From Artocarpus heterophyllus (Eukaryota; Streptophyta; Magnoliopsida; Rosales; Moraceae), in the NCBI GenBank assembly GCA_025403435.1, contig CM046344.1, positions 21,123,652 through 21,187,651 on the forward strand: a stretch of 64,000 nt of DNA, in the 5' to 3' direction. The notes under the pieces were generated by a model, which had not been told where the DNA came from, did no database searches, and worked only from the letters and a program-made list of their open reading frames with translations. Every line of letters starts with the position of its first letter. Positions within the stretch are counted from its first letter, which is position 1. Of this stretch, positions 38,401 to 50,985 are shown piece by piece. The position numbers and the translations under genes were made by a program.

Positions 38401-39965
38401 ACCACCTTGGTAAGTAATCGCCATCCCCCTATTGGTCACTAGGGTTACTTTTCTAAGGTGATAGTCTACAAGGGCATTACACCTAGACAACTAGTCCATC
38501 ATTAGGATTACATCATAGGTACTCATGGGGATTACAATTAAATCACTTCTCAAAATCTCACCCCTAATCATTATCTTACAAGATCTACTCATACTGTTCA
38601 CATAAACTCGCCCCAAGGGTGAGGTAATTATCAAGGGTTCATCAAATTTCTCTATTTCTAATCCTAAAGCATGTACAAATAAACTTGAAATGAGAGAAAG
38701 CATGGCACTAGTATCAAATAAGACATGAGCTAAAGAGTGGGAAAGCAAAATCGTACCGTCGACTACTGTGTTATTAGTCTAAGCGTCAGAACCCCCTGTA
38801 GTCATGGTATGGACTTGAGCTAGAGCTTTTCCTTTTCCCTTATTAGCATTGCTAGGTCCAAGGTTTGTCGGCCAATACTGCTGTGGTGGAGGAGACTGCA
38901 CACTAGCTGTACTGGGTGCCCTATACTACGGAACGTTCCTTTGAAAATTCGACAGCTAATAACCTTATGCTAGATAGTGCATCTGTTGAGGGGTGAACTG
39001 GTGAAATTGGGGTTGAGGGATTTGTTAAGCCTGAGGAAAAGACTGAGCCTGGGATTGACGGTTTGCACCCTCTCTGGTTTGGGTTCCTTGCTGGGCATTC
39101 ATTATCGGGCAATTTCTCTTTATGTGTCCTGGTTACTGACAATAATGACAATGGAAGTTATTAGGATTGCTTTGTCTGCTACCTGAAGAACTGCTACTCC
39201 TATAGATAGCATTGTCATGCTGATTCTTCACTTAACGTTGACGGTTGTTGTTACTGCCTCTCCTATTGTTCCTTTGGGGCCCTCTTGAAGTCCTCGCTCT
39301 ATTCTCATAGTAGGTGTTATAATCGCTCTCCACAGACAAAGCTGATGACAGCAACTCACCATAGTTTCAAATTCGCAAGGCAACCAATTGTCGTTAAATG
39401 GATCCTTTAAGCCCTTCTTAAAACTTGATGCACTTTTCTTGCTCGGAAGCCATGATGGATGCAGCAAATCTAGCCACTTCAGTGAATTTTGCTTCATATT
39501 CTCATATTGTCATGTCACCCTGTTTTAATCGGTAGAATTCAACGGTCTTTGGATCTCTGGATGCCTGTGGAAAATATCGTTCCTAGAATAATTCTTCAAA
39601 TTTGTCCTAGTCGATGTTCCTATTATTTTCCATATGTTTGGCCTGCTTCCACTAGGCGCTTGCACTTCCTTCTAGTTTGTAAGTTGCGAATTCAACTCGG
39701 TATTCTACTAGTATTCAAGAGTATCTATATGTTTTACCACTAAATCTAACCAATACTCAGCTGCTTATGTGTCCCCATTTCCATGAAAAGTTAGGATAGA
39801 TGCATGTCGAAGCTCCTAAAAATTCTTATGCTGGTGAATCACTTTAGAATCCTTAAGCCTAGCCCTTGCCGCCATCTGCCAAAAAACAACAAATATAGCT
39901 CCTATCATTACTTTATTATTAGTGGGATTCGCATCAGCAATAGCTGGATGGCGCCTAGGTGTTAT
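35420..39965 (-). pseudogene. Chromovirus gag-pol remnant
   Basis: Minus strand, 5' to 3'. The gag start codon near 39965 is mutated to ATA, followed by TPRRHPA; gag runs to about 38950. Protease is VLFDTSAMLSLISSLFVHAL at about 38720, where the catalytic DTGA reads DTSA. RT starts [20 protein letters not shown] (about 38140), with [20 protein letters not shown] and the catalytic [13 protein letters not shown] near 37720. RNase H lies at about 37440-36900. Integrase has SRFAIHPRSTKKYRDLKR near 36620 and VWVTVDRLTKSTHFIPF near 36400, and its C-terminal module ends near 35560 (YQLSLPPELSHVHNVFHVLM). A chromodomain remnant, LRRRDIPLVKVM...EATWE, lies at about 35540-35460. Many stops and frameshifts are present. 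The chromodomain places it among chromoviruses; Tekay/Del is the best fit by sequence character and LTR length. Confidence 0.9.
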
Positions 39966-40029
39966 TCTCTCAATTCTAAAAACAAAATTGGACTGTTAGT
40001 GGTTTTTTGCAATCTCCAAGGTTCAAACC

Positions 40030-40047
40030 TGAGGCTCTGATACCAAT
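40030..40047 (-). other. Primer-binding site of the chromovirus
   Basis: On the minus strand the bases after the LTR end read TTGGTATCAGAGCCTCAGG, a perfect initiator-Met-tRNA PBS (TGGTATCAGAGC). It sets the orientation and the 5' LTR as 40049-42243. Confidence 0.9.
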
Positions 40048-40048
40048 C

Positions 40049-42243
40049 TATCATGAACCCGACCCAGGTGGTGATGCGATGGATTAATTAAGTTAATTAA
40101 ACCAAATTTTAGTTAAACATGCCAATTAATTATTAGTGTTACTCGTAAAAATGTGGTAAGTTTAAAACTTTTAATTAATTACCTCTAAATTAAAGTAGCT
40201 AATATAATAAAATTAATAAATACGAGTCAAGCCGCAACAGACCTATTTTTGTGTACACACTTAGTATCGACATAAATAAAATGCAACCATAGTCTAATCC
40301 AAAGAAGAACAATTAAAACATTACATGCCTTAATTAAATAAACAAATAACCTAATTAGAAAATCCTATAGTCCATGCGTTTGATCTGCAGTGTCCCACTC
40401 AGCTTTATACTGCAAACCACCTAGAAGGGAGGGCAATTTTAAAGCAATAAAACTATGAGCGGAAGGCTCAATAGGACTTGAGCTTTGAAAACATTAATTT
40501 CAATATAAAATCTTTCATAAGCACAAAGATTATAAAATACAATAAATAAACTTCTTTAATCTCATACCTACCATTTTGGTCCAACATTTATCTTAAACTA
40601 ATCTTATCATTTTATCTTGAGCAAAGCCAATAGAATCACCACTGTAGTGGCCCAGCTGGGCTTCAGCACCTGCCCCCAAGGTCACTCTCTACAAGACATG
40701 ATCTGAATATGGCATCATGCCCTAGCATATCATTTTGAACGGTGTTTCTAACTCGTACGATACTATTTCATTATTCAAGTCTCATATTACCGAGTCTTCT
40801 CATTTACATTCATTATTTCGTTTATTATGATTATTTCATTATCCAGCAGTTACTGGGAATAACTGAATAAATTTATCTTAATCATTCCTTAAAAACGTTT
40901 TTCAAAAAAACAATTTGTGGTCAAAACTCTTTTAAAATCATGGCTAACAAGGAAATAGGGTCTAGAGTCCTACCTTGTGATCTAGTACAAGAACACTAAC
41001 ACCGTAGTCTCGGTCTGCTATACGTCAGTTCCTCAAAACCAAGAACAACCTTAAAAATGAACCAGATTCGTTGATATCTAACTTAGAGTATTCTACAATA
41101 CTATGTTATCTCATGGTGTCTAAGTGTGCCTTTGGCATTCACAAAATCATGTCATAAAGTCAAATTCTCTATTTATGCTTTAAATGGTGAAAACCAGTTA
41201 AAAATAGCCATTTTCTCATAGCCCGGTCGGCCTGTTGATTTTCCTGGTCTGACCTGTCAAACTTCTAAAGTTCGGTCTACTAGCCACCCTAGTTTGGCCT
41301 GTCGAACTGCTTGAGTCAGGCCTGTCGAACTTTTGAATCCGGCATGCTGAGACTCAAGTTCAGCCTACCGATCTGTTGAAATTTGAAAAATTCCAGATTT
41401 TGAGCCTTGGTTTTCCTGAGATTTTCAAGCTCGATTTAAACTATTTTTGACCAATTTCAACCCAAAAATCATACATAAAACACTAGGAAACAATTCTAAA
41501 CCTATTTAGAATAAAATCCCCAGATTTAAACTCAATTTCACCATTTATTTGAAAATCAAAGAAAAATATAAAAACTTAGTTAAGTTGATTTTAGCTCAAA
41601 TAAAGTTTAGATTCACTATAAAACAGATCCTATAACTCGAATTGAACGCTATTTAAGCTCAAGGAAACTCAAAGTTCAACATCCGAGGAAAATTGAAAAG
41701 TTTGAAAGTAAAACTTTGAAATTTGAAGAGAGAGAGAGAGAGAGAGCTAACCTCAAGTTTGATCTTTGAGTTGTTTTGAGTTGGCTTGAGCTTCAATTCC
41801 TAGGCCAGAGTCAACCGAAAAAATCAGGGAAACAAGAGAAAGAGTGAGTGATGGGAAGAGAGGGAAAAAGAAAAGGAAGATGGAAGAAAAGAGAGTGGAG
41901 AGAGAGTGAGGGAGCGTGAGGAAATAAATAGAGGGAACAAAGAGAAAACAGATACTCTGAATGCAACTCTGCATTTGTGAGTTAGTTTTAAGAAAACCAT
42001 GGGCAGCTTGTTGTTTTTGGTGAGGCAGTTTTCGAATTTGTTTAATTTTTTTGTAAGAAAGGACTTGTTTAGAATTTGACAAACTGTTTTATTCTAAAAT
42101 TTAAAATAACTAATAGAAATAATTAAAAGTGAAAGTAATTAGAAAATACCACAAAATAATTAGGTTAAGTTTAAATTATAATAAGGCACACTAATTTACT
42201 ATTTTACATACTAATTATATTTAATTAATGTTTGGACATTATA
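40049..42243 (-). repeat. 5' LTR of the inverted chromovirus
   Basis: On the plus strand it runs from TATCATGAACCC to TTTGGACATTATA. It keeps the same blocks as its partner: GAGCGGAAGGCTCAATAGGA at 40458-40477, the palindrome CCACTGTAGTGG at about 40638-40649, the TTCGGC array at about 41225-41370 and a purine-rich tract at 41720-41920. Confidence 0.9.
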
Positions 42244-44345
42244 GTTAGATTATGTTGTATGTAGTGTTTCTTATTGGCTTACTGACAGGGTGGTTTGGGA
42301 CGTTTGAAGTGTTGAACTTGATGTAATATTAATACTATTTCCCTTCCAACGTTTTTTGAGTATATTTTCTAGCCAAAAAAAAAAAAAAAACTTTTTTGAG
42401 TACATATATACACGAAAATCTCTCTACAGGAAACATATATCATTCCGAATGAAGTGGGACACTTTGGGCATAACGATATTATTACTTCCAAATTTCCTTA
42501 TTGTTTTTCCAATTGACTTGTAGTAACTAACACAATTAAAATAAAAAATAATGGAATATATTTTGGATAGTTCTATTAACATCCCTTATTTACTCTTTAT
42601 GTCCTTTTCTAAATAACATTCCACCTAATTTTGACATGTTAAATTTTCTTCGTATACATCTTTAGTATTCCAAAATTACCACATATATTTCTATAAGATT
42701 ATTAATTCCTGACATCTTCATTTTTCTTTTCACATTTACCATTTCATTTTAATTCGTTACTTTAATACTTTTATTTCTCTACCTCTTTTTGTTTTTTAAG
42801 TCACTTAACGTTAAACATGAAGCCATTTTTCAAATACAAAGAAAATTTACAATAACATTTTTATAAAAATAGAGGACATTTGTTTTTAAATAATTATACA
42901 AGTAGCAGTTCTTTTATAAAATAAAAGGCAAAACAACTCGAAAAAAAATAAACAAATAAAAAAGGTAACATAATTATTATATCAATTGAGTTTCTTTATT
43001 TAAGACAAAATCCTGAAAGAAATTGCAAAACGATAAAAAAACTTATATGCATAAGCCAATAAATAAATGAAAAAAAATCAACTCAACTTCTAAAAAACGA
43101 AGAAAAAAAATAAATGATTTGCTACAAGGTATAAACATGAAAAAAGACAAAAAACAATAATCATTAGTTTGTAATTAATTTGAGGATATGATATGTAGGT
43201 GTATGGAGGTTAAAAAAACTATCATTGATTCCTTTTTATGGTAAATTCAATTACATAATTAAGTCTATTAAAATTCTCCTTTGTTGTCATTTATATGAGA
43301 GTTTTCCAACACTAAGAATTTTTAATTAAAAGGGGTGTGAAAATTAAAAAAAAAGGATGTGTTAGTAGAGCCAATTAGTATTTTTTAAAAAACAATGACA
43401 GTAATATGTAGATTTTAGCATCTCCTTCGATAAAAAAAAGAAAAAAAGAAAAAAAAGACCTCATAATGACTCTTCACATTTAGTCAACCGAATATAAAAA
43501 CTACGACATATAATCTATGAACACTAAGTTGTGAGAGGCGCTACAGTAACAAACTCTCTTTTCGTATATGTTATAGATTTAGCTGATTGTTAGTCTGACG
43601 AATGAATAAATCATAATAAAACTGAGAAAAAATTTGTGATTTAGAAATATGTATAGAATACTATAAATTGTATATGAGATAAAGATATACTTGCACAGTT
43701 TATATGATTACAATAAGAATATTCATTGAACGTAGGCATTATTAATTCATATAAAAATATAGTGCATTTTGATGCTTAGTTATTTTGGTGTAGATCAAGA
43801 AAGAGTATCGAATACAATAAGAAATTCAACCATCAATATAATATGAAGCAATCATAATAATATGTTTAATTGAATAGGATTGGATGAATTTTAGTAACAT
43901 TTTTAGTATTTGTTTATTTTTCTATTTTGTTTAAATTCTCTTTTCAAATTTTATTTTCATTTTCTTTCATTTTATTTTATTTTTAAATTCACATTTTTTT
44001 ATTATTCAAATAATTTTAAAGTTAAAACAATTTCAATAATTAATAAAAATTAACACAACCCTTAGGACAATATATGTATTTTGGTACACTTTACTATTTG
44101 TTACAATTATGTGCACTCGTGTATATGAAATTTCGCAACATTTCTTGTTAATTAAATCAAGAAAGATAGAGGAAAATTATACCAAAAAAAACAAACACAA
44201 AAGAGAGAGAGAGAAGGAATGTAACAGAAAACATCAAATGTCATCATACATACAACTTATGAAGAAGGGTCAGGGGTGCTAGTCAAGTTTCATACAATAC
44301 AAGCTGAATTGTTATCATGTACAGAAATTGACAAAATCACAAATA
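42244..44345. other. AT-rich intergenic region with a possible repeat end
   Basis: No gene was seen. GTTCTATTAACATCCCTTA at about 42570 and, in inverse orientation, CTCTACTAACACATCC (from about 43375 downward) may be the ends of an 0.8-kb element. The part at 43186-43378 has a second copy near 61818-62010. The rest is A/T homopolymer-rich, with many short A-runs. Confidence 0.4.
43186..43378. repeat. Dispersed repeat, copy 1 (partner at 61818-62010)
   Basis: Shared phrases in the same order are TGTAGGTGTAT/TGTGGGTGTAT, TTGTTGTCATTTATATGAG/TTTTTGTCATTTTATATGAG, AATTAAAAGGGGTGTGAAAA/ACTTAAAGAGGTGTGCAAA and a terminal TAGTAGAGCC/GAAATAGAACC. It is probably one end of a non-autonomous DNA element. 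Confidence 0.5.
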
Positions 44346-47300
44346 CTAAATAGTTTTCATCTTCCTACTGAGAAGTTGAAGCACAGATTGTGCAGTGCAA
44401 TAAGCAATGGCCTGAACAGTCACCATTGGATTAACGCCCACAAACAGTCCTTCCACCTCCCAAGTCTCCCCCATCGGATTTACCGCTGATGTCGCTGCCG
44501 CCACTCCCATTCGGCAGCTTCCCATCTGATGCGCCGAGCATATCGGCCACCGAAGCCCTCTCATATCCCTTCCACTCTCCTCCTTCACAAACCTCTCCAA
44601 CTCATGATAGCTCGCTTTCTTCACATTTATGCTCTTCCCTTTCCCATGATGAGTCCCGATCTCCTCCGCTCCCGCTGCCGCCAATATTCTCAGCCCTTTC
44701 TCCACTCCCTTCCTCAGCTTCTCCTCATCGTGGGCCTCAACCTGGTACCTGATTTCACTCTCCGAATTCACTGTCCCTGACCCTTCATCCCTCGCCAGTG
44801 CAAATATATGAGCGGTTCTCGAGAATCTCTGCATCCGATCCTTCATGTCCTTGCCGGAAACCCACGGCATTAGGATGGAGAACATGCCGGGATGAAGTGC
44901 TGGCGTCTGTATCACTGCGCCATATCCAGACTTGTCGTACTTGGCTACCACAGTCGACAAGGCCGTCATGATCCCTCCTTCGTAGCTCTTCTTTTCCGAC
45001 AAGAAGGACGAATTATCGGGAAAGTAGCCCCACGCCATTGCCACAGGGTGGAGGTGCAAGTGCTTTCCGATGTTAGGGTTTCTCAGCCCGCTTTGCTTCA
45101 GCAATGTTGGAGTCCTTAAAGCGCCACACGCAACTACCGTGACCCTAGACTCAACAACGCAAATTTTCTTGTCGCTTTTGTGGTTTTTGAATTCGAAAGC
45201 CACTCCGTTTGCCGTGTTCTTCTCTCTTCTCCCCTTCCTTTGATGCAGCACTCTTACGGCTTCACATCCGGGGAGAATCACGCCGTTTCCCAACTCCACA
45301 AGGTCCAAAAGCCACGTCTCCGAAGTGCCCTTTTTCCTTCCCTCTTTGCAGCCAAGACAACACCATCCACAATAGTGATCAGACGGTGCGTTTCGAAGGA
45401 TGTTGTCCACCGGATATCCCAATTCCTCACACCCTTTTCTCAGAACAGTGTTGCTGAATCCCTCTTCCTCAATCTCCGACTGAACTTGCATTCGTTCACA
45501 CACAACATCTAAAGCCTCTTGATAAAGTTTACTTCCAAAGAGTTCAAGCTCATATTCATCACACCATTCCTTTGTCACGTGTTGAGGTGTCCGAATTGAA
45601 GCCGACCAGTTGATCGTGGAACCTCCGCTGACGGTGGACCCCGCCAGCAAGAGAACGTCCATGTCTTCGGTTGTCATTAGACCGTTGGATAAGTACATCT
45701 GATCCAATGTGGGACCTTCTAAAAGCGTGAGATTATTCCTTGCGCAGTAGTTTCCTCTCTCCAAAACAAGCACCTTGTAGCCTGCTTTGGCTAAGACACC
45801 GGCCACAACTCCTCCCCCGGAGCCCGAACCGACCACAACGGCATCGCATCGAATTGTGAGAAAAGGGTCGGAGATGGAGCTTGGTAGCTTATTATAATTC
45901 GTTCTGATCTGGTGAGGAAAACTGGAGATGGAGGGATGTCGTCGTTTTGTGGGGAAACCATGTCGTTTTAGGGTGTCAATTAGGGCTAGGTTATTAGGTA
46001 GGGTTTTGAGATTGACTATGCCTTTATATAGTGGTCCAAAGAGGTCAATTTCTTCTTGTTGCTGTTGTTGTTCAAGTTTGGTTTTTTGGACTTTAAAGTC
46101 TGGGTCGGGTCCGCTATATCCAATCGCTTTCCATGAGACGTTTTGATCCTTTTCATCCACCTGCAAAGTAGATAAGATAAAAATACACTATTAAATAAGC
46201 TTTATTATTATTTTTTTAGGGAAACCTAATAAGCTTTATTTAGTTTGTTGAATGACTATTGACTTGATTAAATGTATGGTCGCTTTCTTTTCTGTATTTT
46301 GTATTCTGTATTAGATATAATGGGGTTGAAGTAACTAGCCCACTAGCTAGATACGTGATCTCATGAAATCTCCGGGGCAATATCTGTTTGATTGATTTTT
46401 ATTTAGACGATATATAGTAATTGAATTGTCAATTACTAGTTATGGTCTATATCAGAACAGATAAACATAATTCTTCTGAATCCTTCTATATTTATTAGCT
46501 AGACACTGATTGCGTTCTTATCTTCTTCTTTTCGTGTTAAATATTTGCTGCTTTCTGCCTGTAGCCTAAAGAGGATGACAATTTCTTAAAAAAACTAATT
46601 TAGAGTTGACCTTTAAGGAGTGTGGAGATTTTATGTTCAACCTGTCCCTAAATATGAGTAAGCATTATAAATATATTCATCTCAAATCAATTCACTAAAG
46701 GCTTCATTTGGTTTGCCGGGTTATGAATTGGGGGATGTAAACTTTTTCACTTTGACTTGCAAAATCTAAAACGTGTGATTTTAGTTTGGAATTTAAACTA
46801 GTGTTTGGATATAGAATTAAAATGTAAATCCAAATAGATAATAAATTCTGAATGCGTGTTTGGTTATGTCCAAAGTATTTAAATTCCATAAAATCCAAAC
46901 GAGACGTGGTTTTTATTTTGCAAAATGAATTCGACTTAAGAAAATAAGTGTGGAATCCTAAATTAATTGGCTGGCTTGAATAAGCTTTTTCAATCTGCAT
47001 TGTGTTCGCATTTTATCACCCAAAGCCCATCTAAATTGTGCCTGCTACTCAAATCGTACGTTTGACATTTTTAATTTGAACAAAAACTTTTTGTCCTTAT
47101 AAAGTAAAGCTCTCGTATACTATAATGTAAAAAAAATAAGCTAAAGCATAAACATCGTATATAAGCTATAATTTTTTTAACTAAAATTGATTCAAATTAT
47201 TAGTTTGAATTATTGCTTCCAAACACTGGTTTCAACCAGGCCAAAGTAAAAGGAATGGTTTCAACCAGGCCAAAGTGGAGGGAAAATTAGTGATATTACT

Positions 47301-49225
47301 ATTAAATTAGAGTACTGGTACACTATTAAAAGTCCAACATGTAGTAGTATTTCGCATGCAAGGCCGTCTTCGTTGAGATCCCCCAGCCCCCACTTTTTTA
47401 GAAGAAAATTAAAATGGATTATTTGCCTTTTTATATCTTTTATTTTAGGTTTGTTTAGAATCTATATATTTTTAGTTTTTTATCTTATCAAAATTTATAT
47501 TTTTAGATTAGGTTTAATGACAAATTTATAACTTATTTAAATGACTAAGTTATCCATAAGTAAAAGAGAGAGAAAAAAAAAACTTAAACTTTCAAAAAAT
47601 AAGAAGAAGAAAAAAAAACAAAACATACAAAAAACCTATTTTTAAGGGTAATCTAGACATTTTTATGTTAAAACTCTTAGTTTAAAGTTTCTTTTTGTAA
47701 TTTTTTCAATTATCTTATTTTACTATTTGAAAGTATTTTTGGCAATTTACTAGGTGAAAATTAAAGATTGATTCGAAAAAGGTAAAAATTTGTGTATCAA
47801 ATTTAATCTAAAAGTATACATTTGACAAGATCGAAAATCAAAAATATATGTAGTGTTTAAATAAATCTAAAATAAAGGTATAAAAATGTGAATATGCCAA
47901 ATTTAAAATTGAGGAAAAGAAGTCGACCTGCTTACAACTTCCCAGCCAACAATTGAGACTAACGTTATATATACTTTGTCATTAGTTTTCCAGGCTAATT
48001 TATATATGTAAAGATGATATGACATCTGATTCATTGAGTATCATTCTCAAAACAATAGAATATTAATTCTTTTGCCCAGAAAAACAATTATAAAAGAGCA
48101 CCTTTGCATTATTTAAAAAAAAAAAAAATTCATTGTAAACTCACCCAAAAAAGTACATCTTTGCAACAATTCAAAAGTTCACACCCCACAGCCTCAGTAT
48201 CGGTAAAAACGAAACCGACAAAGTTGAAGAGTGGCCAGATACTAATTCTAGCAAAAATTTGACTTTCATGTCGGTGTAAAATGGATATTACCTTTTCAGA
48301 ATTTCTCTATGATAAACGTACATTAGTTGCCTTTTGTCCCACATTTCTCTGTTTATGCCCAATTTCTTTAGGTTTCATCAATTTCATATATTATCCTGTG
48401 TTTGGCAAAAGTTTTTCACAACTTTTTCAGTTATAAACAATGTAAAGCTCTTACATGTTTTAGTAAAAATTAAAAAAAAATCGCTATAGTATAAAGCTCA
48501 CACATGCTATAGTAAAAATAGCTCTAACCAACGGTTTCACCACTCTCCCAAACACTTCAGCGCGTATGCAAGATGCTCTGCATAAATATATCTATATATA
48601 TATATATAAAGATATAAATGATAGAAGAATAAATAAATAAAAACCTGGGTGAAGAAGAGGAGGTGGATGAGAAGCTTGACAGCCCGATAGAGTAATGGAA
48701 GAAGAAAGAAGTAACTGTGAGACCAGGAGCTGACAATGTGTTGTCGTGTTTGAAGAGAGAGATTGGGAAAGCCATGAAAGCATGGGAAAGTGGTGGTAAG
48801 GCTGGCTATTCCGCACAAAATGAATGTTCCGTACCATGTTGACAACCCCCACAATGCCACTTTCAACAGCCATATCTTTGGGTGCTTCACTCTTTCACTT
48901 ATCATCACGCCTACCTGCAAGTGCAACACACAACATTCACCATCTAATCATTTAAAAAAAATATTCAAAAAAGTAGGCATACACGTAGATGAGCTGCAGC
49001 CATGGAACCGGATGTTGAGTAGAAGTTGACAAGGGATTCGTCGGAGACTTCGATGGAAGGCAAGAAAGTGTCGGAGAGAGCCACGAGAGATTCCATTTGG
49101 CGACGGCTTAGCGAGTTTTCATGATTATCTAACATGTTATTATTTTTGTTATTCTCAGCTGCACCACTATTACTACTTCTCCCAACATTATCAATACTAA
49201 TCTTAATCTCTCTACCCAACTCCAT
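44346..49225 (-). CDS. FAO: Long-chain fatty alcohol oxidase (FAO, GMC oxidoreductase)
   Basis: Three minus-strand exons: 49225-48983, 48914-48645 and 46160-44346 (stop included). Introns are GT-AG and the product is 775 aa. In this family it oxidises long-chain fatty alcohols to aldehydes with FAD, releasing H2O2, in membrane-bound omega-oxidation. Residues 1-81 include LSRRQMESLVALSDTFLPSI, a typical FAO N-terminal motif. Hydrophobic segments in exon 2 (IWLLKVALWGLSTWYGTFIL, YFFLLPLLYRAVKLLIHLLF) fit membrane anchoring. The FAD-binding GxGxxG is AVVVGSGSGGGVVAG (about 278-292), with AGSTVSGGSTINWSASIRTP further on. The C-terminal SAHQMGSCRMG (713-723) carries the GMC catalytic histidine region, and GVNPMVTVQAIAYCTAQS closes it. 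Between EGLFV (about 745) and GVNPM about 10 residues normally conserved in FAOs are absent. A Q-run (QQQQQ) occurs near residue 203. Length is otherwise as expected. Confidence 0.93.
46698..47020. mobile_element. Possible foldback MITE in FAO intron 2
   Basis: Left words TTGCAAAATCTAAAACGTG...GTTTGGAATTTAAACT (about 46757-46803) recur inverted as TTGCAAAATAAAAACCACGT...TTTGGATTTTATGGAATTTA (minus strand, about 46925-46868). Ends and target duplication are unclear. Confidence 0.3.
47227..47276. repeat. Two-copy 21-bp direct repeat in FAO intron 2
   Basis: GGTTTCAACCAGGCCAAAGT (plus the preceding T) occurs at 47227-47247 and again at 47256-47276, a period of 29 bp with no mismatches. Confidence 0.9.
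47416..47900. mobile_element. MULE-type MITE, copy B (in FAO intron 2)
   Basis: Same structure as 9387-9875. The left arm starts GGATTATTTGCCTTTTTATA with TTTTAGGTTTGTTTAGAATC. The right arm, reverse-complemented, starts GGCATATTCACATTTTTATA with TTTTAGATTTATTTAAACAC, then GATCTTGTCAAA-type words matching the left TATCTTATCAAA. Flanks are A/T-rich (AATTAAAAT against AATTTAAAAT) and only roughly repeated. It is a diverged copy inside an intron. Confidence 0.75.
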
Positions 49226-50440
49226 CTCTGTTAATTCATTCTAACACAATTAATATGACTCTTTTCATTATAATCCATAAACAACTCTCTCTCTGTATTC
49301 TCTTTTTTTTTTTTTTCCTTTCTTTCTACATTTTGTAAAAGATTTTTTGTCCTAAATATGTATGTACGGATTGTACACAAAATTGGCAAATACTATAGAT
49401 TTAGAATACGTAGACATTTGTAACACAAGTAAAACTGAGCCGGTTTATATAACATAGCCCACAGGAATTGGAAATTCATTTTTTTTTAAAAAAAAGTTCT
49501 TGATTGAGACTGACATAGAGCAAGAACGTGGAAGAAATGAGAAGCGGAATGAGAAGAAAGAATGCAAAGTGTCAAGAGTATGCAGTGATGCGGCGCAAGC
49601 AATAAACTAAACGAAAAAAAAAAAAAAAAGGCTTTCAAAATTATTTGGTCCAACTTGCAACCCGCAACAAATAACGCTCCCTCTTAATTAACTCTCTGCA
49701 TCTGCCACCATATTACTTAATTCGTTTACCTTTTCTTTTCATTTATATATTTTAGGCACCAAATTGTCTACTAATAAAAAAACAACTGCTTCATAACCAC
49801 ATAATTTTTCTTTTCTTTTTTTTTTTGAACTCCATAACCACCTAATTTAATTTTTGAATTGACGTACCCAAAAAAATTAAACAAGAAATTTCTACAACTT
49901 ATTAAGTGGGACATTTGTACGTCTAATATATTGTTGTATGTAGGTCACGAACTAATGGTATACCAGTTACTATTCCTATTCTTATTATCTTAATTGGTCT
50001 AAAAAATTTAATAGCCAGAAGCTCATGCGCCAATGCTCTTATCCTTTTTTGTCGCTTTAATAGAAATTAATTTTATTTATGTTTTTAATGAACTTTTATT
50101 TTTTTTTTAGGGATTTACTTTTTTTTCTATAAAGGTAATACACATATACATGCGCAGTTAAATACCATTAAAAAAAAAAACAGAACATTAATAACTCAAA
50201 AACAAAAACTAATTAAGGGTACAACACTACCTAAGTTCTTTTATTTGCAGGAAGAAAAAAAACAAATGTAGATGAATAGAAAAATAAAATAGAGAGACAA
50301 AAGAAAAATAACATTATGAGAACTTTAGCATTTTCTATACTATTAAGTTGAAATATGATCAATAATGTCAAGAATAACACTAACAACACTTAAAAATTGT
50401 CCAAAAAAAAAAAATAATGCCTTTTAATCACAAAAACCAC
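49226..50440. other. FAO upstream region
   Basis: Contains the FAO 5' leader (CT-rich/T-run at 49287-49318 on the plus strand) and promoter. The rest is AT-rich with homopolymers (49614-49629, 50100-50108, 50172-50181). No other gene was seen. Confidence 0.5.
49443..49454 (-). promoter_or_regulatory. Candidate TATA box of the FAO gene
   Basis: On the minus strand the sequence reads TGTTATATAAACCGG, a good TATATAA box about 220 bp upstream of the start codon. This implies a leader of roughly 190 nt. Confidence 0.45.
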
Positions 50441-50985
50441 CTTCCTTCATCATTTCAGCTTCATCGCACCAAGCTCGAGAAAGAAAGCCGCTGGAGCCAT
50501 TCAAGGTGCCCAAAGTCAGTCACTGTTTAGCGTGGTGGTCATTCATGATAGTAATTCATTTTTTGAAAACCGTTTGATCATTAAACCTTCAAAGTCTTTC
50601 GTTGAGGAGAACGTCATGTTACATTTCAAACAATAAAAAATGTATAATTATCAATTTTGATATGCAGATAATTTACATGGATAAAAACTCATTATTGTAA
50701 ATTAACATTGATGTTTTTTTAACATCTCATATGCTAGATTATTTCTCTTTTTGTTTATTTAAAAAATAAAAGTATATATTAAAAATATCGCTCATTCTAG
50801 TTTTTGTTAATTGTAAGTGCACATATCTCTCATTGTTATACGTACGTTTTGAATATTAATCTTGCCACTTCATATCTTATGGTAATTGACTTTTGCTTTG
50901 GATGCATATGTAATGTAAAATACTAGTGATATCAATTTTAATCTCAACATGTGTACAAATTTATGAATTGTTATATTTTTATTTG

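Larger units (their letters stand above)
33229..42243 (-). mobile_element. Complete but degenerate Ty3/gypsy chromovirus (Tekay/Del type), inverted
   Basis: Two LTRs in the same orientation (33229-35379 and 40049-42243) flank an internal region. Read on the minus strand, this holds a primer-binding site, gag, protease, RT, RNase H, integrase, a chromodomain and a polypurine tract. The flanking 5-mers are GTTAA (33224-33228) and GTTAG (42244-42248), a target duplication with one later change. Total length is about 9 kb. All reading frames are broken. The two LTRs differ at many positions, mostly transitions, so this is an old insertion. Confidence 0.93.

Noticed and set aside
44489..45512. Open frames on the plus strand
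   Set aside because: Antisense to the conserved alcohol oxidase exon; the minus-strand protein has clear family motifs.
48400..48557. Possible hAT MITE in FAO intron 2 (GTGTTTGGC...CCCAAACAC ends)
   Set aside because: Only about 9 bp of inverted match and no target duplication; too weak to annotate.
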